Shown: positions 1 to 8,266 of the stretch, piece by piece | Layout: every line of letters begins with the position of its first letter | Numbering within the stretch: position 1 is the stretch's first letter | From: Zasmidium citrigriseum | Taxonomy: Eukaryota > Ascomycota > Dothideomycetes > Mycosphaerellales > Mycosphaerellaceae | NCBI GenBank assembly: GCA_002786025.1 | Contig: NHNW01000031.1 | Coordinates: forward strand, 186,001 to 250,000 | Length of the DNA stretch: 64,000 nucleotides | Direction: 5' to 3' | Notes under the pieces: model-generated | The model's input: the letters and a program-made list of their open reading frames with translations, nothing else | What the model was told of the DNA's origin: nothing | Databases searched by the model: none | Program-made: the position numbers and the translations under genes

Positions 1-2310
1 GTCCTTCTTCACAGGCCTTCCCGCTTCATCTCGGCTTGGTCCATTCGCGTTCGTGTCCGTAATACTTTCGGGAGACATATAATTCGGGGTGCCGACGTGG
101 GAATCTCGGTGTACATTGACAGTGTTGTCCGTGTCAATGGCGTTGGCGATGCCAAAATCGATCAACTTCAGTCGTCCTTGAACAAGGAGGAAGTTGGCGG
201 GCTTCAGGTCCGAGTGGACGATGTCGTAGTCGTGTACCGCTTGAACGCACTCAAGCATCTCCTTCCAGTGGTACCGAGTGAAGGTGGCATCGAACTTGGC
301 ATCAACGCCATTCAGTCGTAGGGTGAGAAGGCGGTTGAGGTCAGTGTCGCCCTTTTCCATGAGCACAATAAGCTCCTGTTTCTCCTCGTTGAGTTCCCAG
401 TCGAAAAGCCGAACCACTCGGTCCACCTCGGTGAGCTTCTTCAAAAGATCGATTTCGCCCTTGTAGCCACGGACGGCGTTCTCGTCACAATCTTCGAGCT
501 TGACTCGCTTCAAGGCGAAGGTCTTGTAGTTCTCAGCCATGACACAATAGACATCACTCGAGCCTCCTTTGCCAATCTTGCCCATTTGTGTGAAGATCTT
601 GCCGTTGACCACCATGTGCTGACGCTTCTTTCTGGTCTTGGTCGTACTCGCGCCTGCCGTGGTGGTGGCGGCATCCAGGACGCTCATCTTTGGTGGAGGT
701 GCAGGAGCTTGACGATGCGGCGTGTTCCCACTGATCGTTCCCAAAGCCTTTCTTTGCTCCTGTTGTGGGACTGGTACAGGCGTCTCCTCCACAGGCATCT
801 GCTTTGGCTTTTCGTCATCGGAGATGGCCATTGAAGGCTTTCCAAGGTACTTGAACTCCTGCTCCCGGTTGCGCTTGAAGGTTGGTGGTGGCACATTTTC
901 CTGGTCCTCAGATGCATCGGTATGTACTTTCGGCGCTGCATATCTGTAACTCGCGCGGCCATATGAGGGAGCCCTCTGCAGTGGCTGCTGCTTCAAGGCT
1001 GGTCTCTGTTGGCTGCTCTCGATGCTTGGTCTCCTTTGTTGCTGTTGCTCCGGCTGGGCGATGGCAGACGTATCTACTGCTGGAACACTATTCTGCCTGC
1101 GATGCTGATACCGTTCGGCACTTGGCTGCCGACTTCTCGGGAGATCTCTGCTTGCTTGTCGTGACGGTGGTCGTGATTCGTTGCTCATTTGACTTCGTGA
1201 CAGATATGATTGCGCCTGTCGTGACGCTGGTCTTGATTCCTGCGATGCGTATGCTTGTTGGGCGAAGTCATGCACCGAAACCGGCTCCACGGACGTGGCT
1301 CGGGTATTGACACTGCCACTTCTGCTCCGAGATCCATCCAATTGAGACATACTTCGATCCTGCGGTGTGTAACTGGATGCGCTGGGTTGTGATGCTGATC
1401 CGTGTTGTGGTTCTTCCTGGCTGGAAACGTTTTCTTCACTATCTCTGCGTCTGAATCCCCGTCTCACTGGCCCGCTCCTCAGAAAAGTTCCAGTACCAAT
1501 GGGTGCTCGTTTGATGCGTTGCGAGCCGGGAGGATGTTGCGTCTCCGCAGATGCGTTTCGTGTCCTTGCTACGGTGGATGGTGCATATCGCGATGCTGTG
1601 TCCGCAAGGTTGTACTGTGAAGCGCTGCGATTTAAATCCGATGCTTGAGTCTTCCGTTCGCCTGTATCAGGTGCTCTGATTGCACTGCGAGAAGTAGGTC
1701 TGCTGATGGACGAGATCAAGTTGGATCTGTCATCCTGCGAAGCATTACTTCCGGCCCTGGAGCGAGTAACTACGCGAATGGCGCGCGGGTGTGCAGGCGT
1801 GACGACCTCTGATTTCATGCCCGTCTCTGGAGTGGGTTCTCGCTTGCTACGCTGTGGATATGGTCCTGATATGCTGATAGAGCGCTGGGCGGAGCCGCTT
1901 CCTTTTCCGCCAAGATGAACGATGCGCGGTGGTGTATGCCCTCTTCCTTGCTGCCCAGAGCCGGGGGCATTCGATGGCGAGCTACGGCGCAAAATCTTGA
2001 TGCCCGGTGCCCTACTAGGTGTATCGAGCTCAGATTTTGGGGCGCTGACCGATCGATTGAAGCGTGGTGCATCGTTGGCGTTGTCGTATTTGGGTGGAGA
2101 TGACGGGACTCCCTCGTCAGCCAGAAGCGCTTGGGTGACCTTGGAAAACTTGATGGCCGGCGGCGGCTCATCATCTGAATCGCTGTCATCGCCTACATCG
2201 ATTCGTTTCATCATCGGCGCATCGGCGGAGAAGCCATTGGAAGGGTTGAAGGCGGACAATGGCGAGTTGCGTCTGATGTGCGGCCGAGTCGGATGGGCGA
2301 CGGCAGCCAT
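1..2310 (-). CDS. MPS1: Mps1/TTK-type dual-specificity spindle checkpoint kinase (3' end beyond window)
   Basis: The reading frame is open for 770 codons from the ATG at 2310 to the left edge, so the C-terminus is missing. About the first 570 residues are disordered and rich in Ser, Arg, Pro and Gln, with recurring SRPxSRQ-like segments. The kinase domain follows: glycine loop GKGGSSDVY, invariant Lys at about residue 601 (FALKRV), the family signature VHSDLKPANFLL with catalytic Asp near 701, DFG (IDFGIANAI) near 718, then a VGTPNYMSPE activation segment. The HSDLKPANFLL / IDFGIANAI / VNVHRDSHVGTPNYMSPE combination is diagnostic of Mps1/TTK/Mph1. Family knowledge: it acts at kinetochores, phosphorylating Spc105/KNL1 to start the spindle checkpoint, and in fungi also at spindle poles. 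No intron is needed to keep the domain in frame with the ATG. Confidence 0.93.
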   Translation of the reverse strand, partial: MAAVAHPTRPHIRRNSPLSAFNPSNGFSADAPMMKRIDVGDDSDSDDEPPPAIKFSKVTQALLADEGVPSSPPKYDNANDAPRFNRSVSAPKSELDTPSRAPGIKILRRSSPSNAPGSGQQGRGHTPPRIVHLGGKGSGSAQRSISISGPYPQRSKREPTPETGMKSEVVTPAHPRAIRVVTRSRAGSNASQDDRSNLISSISRPTSRSAIRAPDTGERKTQASDLNRSASQYNLADTASRYAPSTVARTRNASAETQHPPGSQRIKRAPIGTGTFLRSGPVRRGFRRRDSEENVSSQEEPQHGSASQPSASSYTPQDRSMSQLDGSRSRSGSVNTRATSVEPVSVHDFAQQAYASQESRPASRQAQSYLSRSQMSNESRPPSRQASRDLPRSRQPSAERYQHRRQNSVPAVDTSAIAQPEQQQQRRPSIESSQQRPALKQQPLQRAPSYGRASYRYAAPKVHTDASEDQENVPPPTFKRNREQEFKYLGKPSMAISDDEKPKQMPVEETPVPVPQQEQRKALGTISGNTPHRQAPAPPPKMSVLDAATTTAGASTTKTRKKRQHMVVNGKIFTQMGKIGKGGSSDVYCVMAENYKTFALKRVKLEDCDENAVRGYKGEIDLLKKLTEVDRVVRLFDWELNEEKQELIVLMEKGDTDLNRLLTLRLNGVDAKFDATFTRYHWKEMLECVQAVHDYDIVHSDLKPANFLLVQGRLKLIDFGIANAIDTDNTVNVHRDSHVGTPNYMSPESITDTNANGPSRDEAGRPVKKD

Positions 2311-3026
2311 GACGCGCTTGGCGGTGTGCTTGACGCAGTCCTTTATGGGGTGTGTAGTGTGATGGTGTGCTATTCCAGACAGTACAAGATGCTCCTCCCG
2401 TGTCGTCAGTGAATGTGGGTGGAATCCAACGGTGCTATCGCTGTCGCAGTCGTCTCTTCGTGATCGGTGTGGGTGATGCGGTCGATGTGGGCCATGTCGC
2501 GACGGTAAGAGATGCTGGCGTAGCTTGCGGTCGTAGAGGGGCCCCAAAATGGCTCCCTACATGCGCGGCGCGTGCGGGCGGCGGTGGATGTTGGGTATCT
2601 TGTTGGAGAGGAGGCTTGGAGGAGATCCCGATCCGAGTTGTGGGATGGGAAGTCGCGCGGAAAGACGCGCTGTTGGCCCGACAACGCGCGCTAGCCGAGA
2701 GCCATTCTCAACCTCACCTCTTCTTTGCCAGTACTTCTCCAAAACGCACCACATGTATTCTCTGCTCGATACTCATGATAGGATGGCGTTTTGCAGCTGT
2801 AGGACTATCACGAGACGTGAATGTCTCTACGAACGTCGCCGTCTCAGACAAGCATGGAGTCTTGTGTGGCCTCGTCTAGGACATTCTGTCTTAGATAGCC
2901 TGAGTCGGTAGACCGAGATTCGCAACGCAACTTGGGAGTGGCGATAGTATATCTGTAGGTCTACAGTACTTGAGAGTAGGAGGGCTATGAACAGTGAATC
3001 TACGATCTTCACACAAAACTAACATC
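2311..3026. other. Intergenic, divergent promoter region
   Basis: This stretch lies between the divergently transcribed MPS1 and the one-TM protein. I see no convincing gene; open frames here give low-complexity Gly/Arg/Cys-rich peptides with no recognisable motif. It contains one copy of the AACCTCACCTC motif described separately. Confidence 0.6.
2710..2720 (+). promoter_or_regulatory. AACCTCACCTC motif upstream of the one-TM protein gene
   Basis: Exact 11-mer, in sense orientation about 307 nt before the ATG at 3027. The same 11-mer occurs upstream of three other genes in this window (8046, 39826 on the minus strand, 60876), followed by pyrimidine-rich sequence in most copies. The function is inferred only from recurrence and position. 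Confidence 0.35.
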
Positions 3027-3524
3027 ATGCACGACGTCTGGCACGTCTGGGGCAACCTGGACCCCATCGCCATCATCTGCCTCATCATCTTCATATCAAC
3101 GCTCGTCCTACTTCTAGTACTACTGCTATTCACGCAAAGACTCTCAGCTCAGGAGGCGTTCAACTTCTGCGACGAATCTTCCCAGTTGAGCGGCGACCAA
3201 AGAGACGAGATGCGGCGCAAGAGACATCTGCAACGAGAGGAGATATCGAAGAGACGAGAACCGGACTCCTCGATTCGAACCCCAAGAGCTAGTGTCCAAA
3301 CCACGTCAACTTCTCGACGGAGTACATTTGATTCGTACAAGATGCCTTCTCGGAAACCTGTTCCAAACCACCAGTCCCAACAGCTGGATCTGAACGACCA
3401 GAGCTCTCGACCTTGGACCCCATCTACTGCTGGCTCGCCGCAGCAGCTTCCGCAGTTTGATTTCGAGGTTCCTGGATACCAACGTGTCCCAATCTTTGAC
3501 GAGGACGAAGACCTATACAGCTAA
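3027..3524 (+). CDS. Small single-pass membrane protein of unknown function
   Basis: 165 residues. After about 11 residues there is one strong hydrophobic helix (roughly 12-36, LDPIAIICLIIFISTLVLLL), then a polar cytosolic- or lumenal-looking tail rich in Ser, Arg and Gln that ends in an acidic stretch (FDEDEDLYS). An in-frame ATG exists at 2994, but the ATG at 3027 (context AACATCATGC) sits just before the membrane segment and is preferred. There is no cleavable signal peptide pattern, so it is probably signal-anchored. I do not recognise a family. The gene ends 113 nt from the stop of the convergent dioxygenase gene. Confidence 0.6.
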   Translation: MHDVWHVWGNLDPIAIICLIIFISTLVLLLVLLLFTQRLSAQEAFNFCDESSQLSGDQRDEMRRKRHLQREEISKRREPDSSIRTPRASVQTTSTSRRSTFDSYKMPSRKPVPNHQSQQLDLNDQSSRPWTPSTAGSPQQLPQFDFEVPGYQRVPIFDEDEDLYS

Positions 3525-3637
3525 TCCAAGACGAGCTCCTAAGACTAGCTCATGCCATCCACTCGGCACAGATCACTCAGGTGAAGCAGAGAAAGCCTGT
3601 TGGAGATGATCTGTATTTTTATGCACGTCGACTATTC

Positions 3638-5230
3638 TCACGACGCTGCAGAGGCAGCAAAATACTCCTGGGGTTCCGCGGCAGATTCCACCTTCGTCTG
3701 CCCTCCAGACTCTACTCGCTGCTCCGTCATGACCTTCAGCTTGCTCATGAACGGATCTTTGTCGATATACGCTCCCCGCAACCATCTTTCCTTGCCAGCA
3801 TCACCAACCTCGAAGGCTCTCCTCGCATGCAGTACTCGTCTGTTGTCAAAAATAACGCACTCGCCAGGCTTCATCATCCTCTCGTATACGACCTCAGACC
3901 GATGGATAAGTTCATTGAATTTCTGCGCTGCGTTGTGCCACGAGCGGACCATGGGGTTCAAGAAGTCCACTGGATCGCCATAGCGTTTGGTGTCTTCGCT
4001 GTACAAGCTGAAGGGGCCTTGAAAGGGAGGACTCCATGCAACGTGCTCGACAAAGTCCATCGGTGGAATCTCAGGGAGACGCTCCGGATCGGCTTGCTTG
4101 GCCTTGAATCTTACGTAGTCTGAGTAATCCCTGATCTGTGATGGGCCGAACTTCGTGCCAACCTGCTCGATGACAGGGCGCGCCTGGTGGTAGTAGTGAT
4201 CGACGTGGTCGTAGTGATAGGTGACAGGAACGCGAGAGAGCGTGGCAAAGTAGCGGTGATGGTGCTCGGCGAGATCCTGGACGGCCTTGAAGCTGTCGCT
4301 GAAAAGACTGGCGCCACCAGCGGCAGACGACCGAATGCAGTGGAGGAGTTGTAGATGCGGTGGCTGTTTCATGTACATGAGGTCCATGTGGAATCCTAGA
4401 TTTTGTGAAGTGTATGCAACGTTCTTCGCTTCGGGCACAGATCGCACGTCCCAGGTCTTGCCGTAGAAGGTCGTCTTCAAGGGACCTATTCTCGATGCTA
4501 CAGTTTCCACTGACTCCTCGCTCTCAGGCACATTCGTAACAAACATGAGTCCGTGTGTCTCTAACTGCTTTAGGGCTGTGAACAAGACCGAATCGTCGTT
4601 CATGTATTCCTCGTAATCGAAATCGTGTGTCTCGTCAGTGTACGCTTGAGTATCCCAGAGAACTCTTCGCGAGGGTATTCTATGGTGGACTGGTCTTCCG
4701 TTTTCGACAATGTTTCTGAGAGTTTGAAGTGGAATGGATGTCCTATGATCCCCAGGAAGTCCCGGAATATCATTGCCCCAAGTGATGTGCACATGCGAGC
4801 CGTCTGTCTCGACAGTTTTCGGTCGAATTTCCTGGGGGATGTCGACTGTGGCAAAGTGCTTCTGGCGTGTCGAGGAGTCAACACAGAGGCTACACTGGCA
4901 CATGTCCCGTAATAGAAGTGGTGAGAATACGTGCGAAACGCCATCGATCGTGACCTCGACGGGAAGCGGTTCGGGCGAACGGTCTGATCTGAATTGTCCT
5001 CTTAAATGGCGTACAGGATCTCTGGAGTTGTTGTCGTCGCGTCTTAGGGCTTGTTTCGCATCACCTGGAATTCTTTTCGTATCGTATTCCCAAAAGGGTC
5101 GACGAATGCCCTTGGAGCTGGCTTGCAAGTCGCGATGCGAGCATGAGATTTGGCGTGAAAAAGACTTGGAAGGCCCATTGAGTATGGAGAGGGGCCGATG
5201 CGGTGCCCTAGAGGCTATTCGCATCGCCAT
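3638..5230 (-). CDS. Gamma-butyrobetaine / trimethyllysine-type 2-oxoglutarate dioxygenase
   Basis: 530 residues, no intron. The first 40 or so residues are Arg/Ser/His-rich with few acids, as in a mitochondrial presequence. Residues about 90-165 form the N-terminal DUF971-like zinc module (C111, C113, C116, probably with H162). The TauD/TfdA double-stranded beta-helix follows, with Fe-binding H281 and D283 (GFHMDLMYM) and distal H468 (RVLHARRAF), then Arg residues suited to 2-oxoglutarate. This two-domain order is that of BBOX1 and TMLHE, which catalyse the last and first hydroxylations of carnitine biosynthesis. I favour gamma-butyrobetaine hydroxylase but cannot separate the two by motif alone. 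It is divergent from TPC1 across a 230-nt promoter. Confidence 0.85.
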   Translation of the reverse strand: MAMRIASRAPHRPLSILNGPSKSFSRQISCSHRDLQASSKGIRRPFWEYDTKRIPGDAKQALRRDDNNSRDPVRHLRGQFRSDRSPEPLPVEVTIDGVSHVFSPLLLRDMCQCSLCVDSSTRQKHFATVDIPQEIRPKTVETDGSHVHITWGNDIPGLPGDHRTSIPLQTLRNIVENGRPVHHRIPSRRVLWDTQAYTDETHDFDYEEYMNDDSVLFTALKQLETHGLMFVTNVPESEESVETVASRIGPLKTTFYGKTWDVRSVPEAKNVAYTSQNLGFHMDLMYMKQPPHLQLLHCIRSSAAGGASLFSDSFKAVQDLAEHHHRYFATLSRVPVTYHYDHVDHYYHQARPVIEQVGTKFGPSQIRDYSDYVRFKAKQADPERLPEIPPMDFVEHVAWSPPFQGPFSLYSEDTKRYGDPVDFLNPMVRSWHNAAQKFNELIHRSEVVYERMMKPGECVIFDNRRVLHARRAFEVGDAGKERWLRGAYIDKDPFMSKLKVMTEQRVESGGQTKVESAAEPQEYFAASAAS

Positions 5231-5460
5231 TGTGGCGATTTATGCAGAAACGAATGACAATGGAGGAACTGTGTGGTTGATTTGGTGGAGGAGGTTGGAT
5301 GCAGGGTCCCTCTCAAAGCTCGGATGCTGGTGAAACAAATGCCGCGGCTCTGCACCTCACAACTTCAATCACCCATAAAGCCTACACCCTCGCAAACAGC
5401 CAGAACTACCGACCTGCTCAGCCCTCGGTAGCAGTCGGTCGGGCGAGCGAATGCTGATGG

Positions 5461-6483
5461 ATGTCTCCGGCTCCAGAGCATCTCCGCGATGAGGTACGAA
5501 AACTTCCTTACCACCAATGTCCGGAAAGCTGTACTGATACGCTGCAGGGCACACGAGCTCAAGTCGTCGTCGCCGGCGCAATCTCAGGCCTGATCTCCCG
5601 CTTCTGCATCGCACCGCTCGACGTCGTCAAGATCCGCCTCCAATTGCACTACCACTCCCTCGTTGACCCGCTCTCCGTTGTCCGCCCAAGTCGAAGTCCT
5701 ACCGGTGTATACATAGTCGCAAGAGACATCTGGCGTCATGAAGGAATCACTGGCTTTTGGAAAGGAAACATTCCTGCAGAGGGGCTATACCTGAGTTATG
5801 GAGCAGTTCAATTTCTGGCTTATCGGAGTACGACCCAACTTTTGGATAAGCTATCTGAAGATGGCAGATGGAATATGCCGGGCACAGCGAAGAGCTTCAT
5901 AAGTGGTGCTGTGGCTGGTACAGCAGGTACTACCGCGACATACCCACTTGATCTCTTGCGAACACGCTTCGCAGCACAAGGGACAGAAAGAGTGTACGAT
6001 GGCCTAATAGCGAGCATTCGGGATATCACCCGGCACGAAGGTCCGGCAGGCTTCTTCCGGGGATTGAACGCCGCTGTTGGCCAAATTGTCCCTTACATGG
6101 GATTGTTTTTCGCTCTCTACGAAGGTTTCAAACCGACTTTGGCTAGCGTGGAGTTACCCTTTGGATCCGGCGATGCGGTCGCAGGCATAGCAGCAAGCAT
6201 GTTAAGCAAGACGGCAGTATTTCCTCTGGACACAGTGAGAAAGCGACTCCAAGTGCAAGGACCAACTCGCAGCAGATACGTTGGCGGCGCTCGCATACCT
6301 GTTTACGAGCGAGGAGTTGTGAGGACGATACAGATGATCTTGAGAAAGGAAGGCGCAATTGGTCTGTACAGAGGCTTGACAGTAAGCCTAATCAAGGCTG
6401 CGCCTTTGAGCGCTGTCACTATGTGGGCATATGAGCGTTCCTTGCATTTGCTTATGCAGTGGGATGAGCAAGATGAAAGATGA
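5461..6483 (+). CDS. TPC1: Mitochondrial thiamine pyrophosphate carrier
   Basis: A three-repeat mitochondrial solute carrier with PxD/E-x-[KR]-x-[RK] signatures at the first helix of each repeat ([35 protein letters not shown]) and six predicted membrane helices. The length and [11 protein letters not shown] start resemble fungal Tpc1, which imports thiamine pyrophosphate into the matrix. An intron is inferred at 5494-5547 (54 nt, donor GAG|GTACGA, branch TACTGAT, acceptor CTGCAG), which gives [11 protein letters not shown] joined to [10 protein letters not shown] and a 322-aa product. The intron is a multiple of three with no stop, so the unspliced frame is also open (340 codons). The gene converges on the endonuclease III gene, stops 185 nt apart. 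Confidence 0.9.
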   Translation: MSPAPEHLRDEVRKLPYHQCPESCTDTLQGTRAQVVVAGAISGLISRFCIAPLDVVKIRLQLHYHSLVDPLSVVRPSRSPTGVYIVARDIWRHEGITGFWKGNIPAEGLYLSYGAVQFLAYRSTTQLLDKLSEDGRWNMPGTAKSFISGAVAGTAGTTATYPLDLLRTRFAAQGTERVYDGLIASIRDITRHEGPAGFFRGLNAAVGQIVPYMGLFFALYEGFKPTLASVELPFGSGDAVAGIAASMLSKTAVFPLDTVRKRLQVQGPTRSRYVGGARIPVYERGVVRTIQMILRKEGAIGLYRGLTVSLIKAAPLSAVTMWAYERSLHLLMQWDEQDER

Positions 6484-6668
6484 TAGAAGCATTCTCAAGG
6501 ATGCCCGGGATTTACGGAACCAGCCTAGAATTGCGCAACCTGGACTAAACAGCTCTGCATTCGGAGTCTTGCGAAAAGAGTGGCGAAAGATGCTCCTCGT
6601 ACTTACACTGTCCATTGCATATGATCATCAAGAAGTCGAAGTCTCAAGTCGTTCAGTCATTCAATGCA

Positions 6669-7853
6669 CTATGCTCTAAGGGTATCTTCAATGTCAGCAA
6701 TCCGACTGTGCATGTCCACCTCGCCGACATCCTCATTCTTGATATGCACACTCACGCCTTGATCATCCGCCTCCACAACAGCTTCCTTTGTCTTCACAAG
6801 CCCATCATCCTCAACCTTAATCTCCGCCTCCTGCTTCACCTTCTTCTTCCTTGGACTACTTGCCACAGCGCTCGGACACAATCCCTTCTTACTGAGATCA
6901 CACTCCCCGCAATCTCTCCCCACTGGGAGGCATATCGTCTGCCCGAACCCAACGAGCAGATGATTGATATCATGCCACTTCTCCCTCGGTAGCCAAGCCT
7001 CCAACTCCGCCCTCGTCTGCTCCGGCGTTGAAGTCTTATGCCAGCCCCAAAGATTCGTGATGCGATGAACATGTACATCGACGCCGATACCTTCGTCTCG
7101 ACCCCAAGCTGACGACATACACAGATACGCCATCTTAGGTCCCACACCAGGCAACGAGACCAACCCCTCAATCGTATCCGGAATATCGCCTTTATAATGG
7201 TCTCGCAGCATAATCGCTGTAGCCTTAATGTACTTCGTCTTATTATTATGAAACCCCACCTTCATAATCAACTCATTCAATCGTTCCGGCTCAACCTCCA
7301 AAAGCGCCTCCAAACACAAACCCCCAGGCAGATTCTCCTGCAGATTCCTGATCGCGGCGAAAGTCACCGGATCTTTGGTCTGACTGCTCAACATGAGAGA
7401 TATCAGCGTCTGTAATCTTTGGTCTCGCGGTGATCGAGTCTCTTCGGCGATTGATTCGCAACCCATGGTATCCACTGGAGCAACAACTCTCTTCCTCATC
7501 TCACTCGTGATGTTGTAAACCTCTTCCCAATTCGCAGGCGGCTGCACGGTGTGCGTTCCATCCTCTTTTTTGATTTTCTTTGCAGGTTGTCTCTTAGCTT
7601 TCCGCACTTTCTCACTATTCTCTCCTTTGATGACCTTCCGTGGTGATCGTCGAACTTCTTTCGATTCGACGCTGATCGATGTGACTGACGTCGCTGGGGT
7701 TTCCGTACTTCCTCGTTTGCGTTTCCCTAGTGACTGAGCATTTGGACTGGCAGGTGGTGATGATAGCTCGCTTTCGGAGCCGTTGTTCTGGGTCGCGGGT
7801 GCATCGTATGCGAAAGACCGCAGAGATCGAATTGTCTGCTTTGTGGGAGTCAT
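6669..7853 (-). CDS. NTH1: Endonuclease III-type DNA glycosylase/AP lyase
   Basis: 394 residues in one exon. Residues 1-105 are a Lys/Arg/Ser-rich nuclear-type tail with KRKR and KK clusters. The HhH-GPD fold follows: helix-hairpin-helix LPGVGPKMAYL with catalytic K240, then GIGVDVHVHR with catalytic D259. A [4Fe-4S] loop has C308, C315, C318 and C326; the last spacing is seven residues, against five in the E. coli enzyme. Family role: excision of oxidised pyrimidines and AP-site cleavage in base excision repair, in the nucleus and often also in mitochondria. A 60-residue charged C-terminal tail with repeated IKxE/VKxE patterns is unlike the bacterial enzyme and may be sumoylatable (inference). 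Confidence 0.93.
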   Translation of the reverse strand: MTPTKQTIRSLRSFAYDAPATQNNGSESELSSPPASPNAQSLGKRKRGSTETPATSVTSISVESKEVRRSPRKVIKGENSEKVRKAKRQPAKKIKKEDGTHTVQPPANWEEVYNITSEMRKRVVAPVDTMGCESIAEETRSPRDQRLQTLISLMLSSQTKDPVTFAAIRNLQENLPGGLCLEALLEVEPERLNELIMKVGFHNNKTKYIKATAIMLRDHYKGDIPDTIEGLVSLPGVGPKMAYLCMSSAWGRDEGIGVDVHVHRITNLWGWHKTSTPEQTRAELEAWLPREKWHDINHLLVGFGQTICLPVGRDCGECDLSKKGLCPSAVASSPRKKKVKQEAEIKVEDDGLVKTKEAVVEADDQGVSVHIKNEDVGEVDMHSRIADIEDTLRA

Positions 7854-8266
7854 CGCGTTCGCTACACGTGCCGTTTCCCGTGATAGTCACGTTACTCTCA
7901 TATTGTAACTGTGTCTTCAACAGAACATGAACAGGAGCGTGTTAATCAATGACCTCAGGAGACGTTGGCCGTTGTCGCGAAACCCGGTAAGCTGGATCGC
8001 AGTTGCCTGATTGGCTGAGACTGGCCTTGGCCTTCACTCAAATCCAACCTCACCTCCTTTTTTTCTCTTGTTCAAACACCCTCATTACAAGACTTCTTCT
8101 CCGTTACGAACAGCTTACAGGAAATAAGGAGGTGAGAGGCATGTATCAGCAAATCCGTCTATCGAATTCACTATCTAGGTAGCCAAAAAAGGCCTTCGTC
8201 TATCCTCATCCTACTGCGTTGCCGCTACCTGCGTGACCAGCAACGCCACTCGATCGTCAGCCACCC
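7854..8266. other. Intergenic, NTH1 promoter and 3' flank of the large unknown gene
   Basis: No gene is visible; the longest plausible frame from an ATG near 8143 is only 13 codons. The stretch carries an 11-nt inverted repeat of the CTCACCTCC-type motif and a run of seven T at about 8057-8063. Confidence 0.6.
8046..8136 (+). promoter_or_regulatory. AACCTCACCTC motif with a downstream inverted copy
   Basis: AACCTCACCTC lies at 8046-8056. CTCACCTCCTT (8049-8059) is matched perfectly by AAGGAGGTGAG at 8126-8136, making an 11-nt inverted repeat with a 66-nt spacer. It lies 190-285 nt upstream of the NTH1 start codon. A paired binding site or a weak hairpin are both possible; neither is proven. 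Confidence 0.4.
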
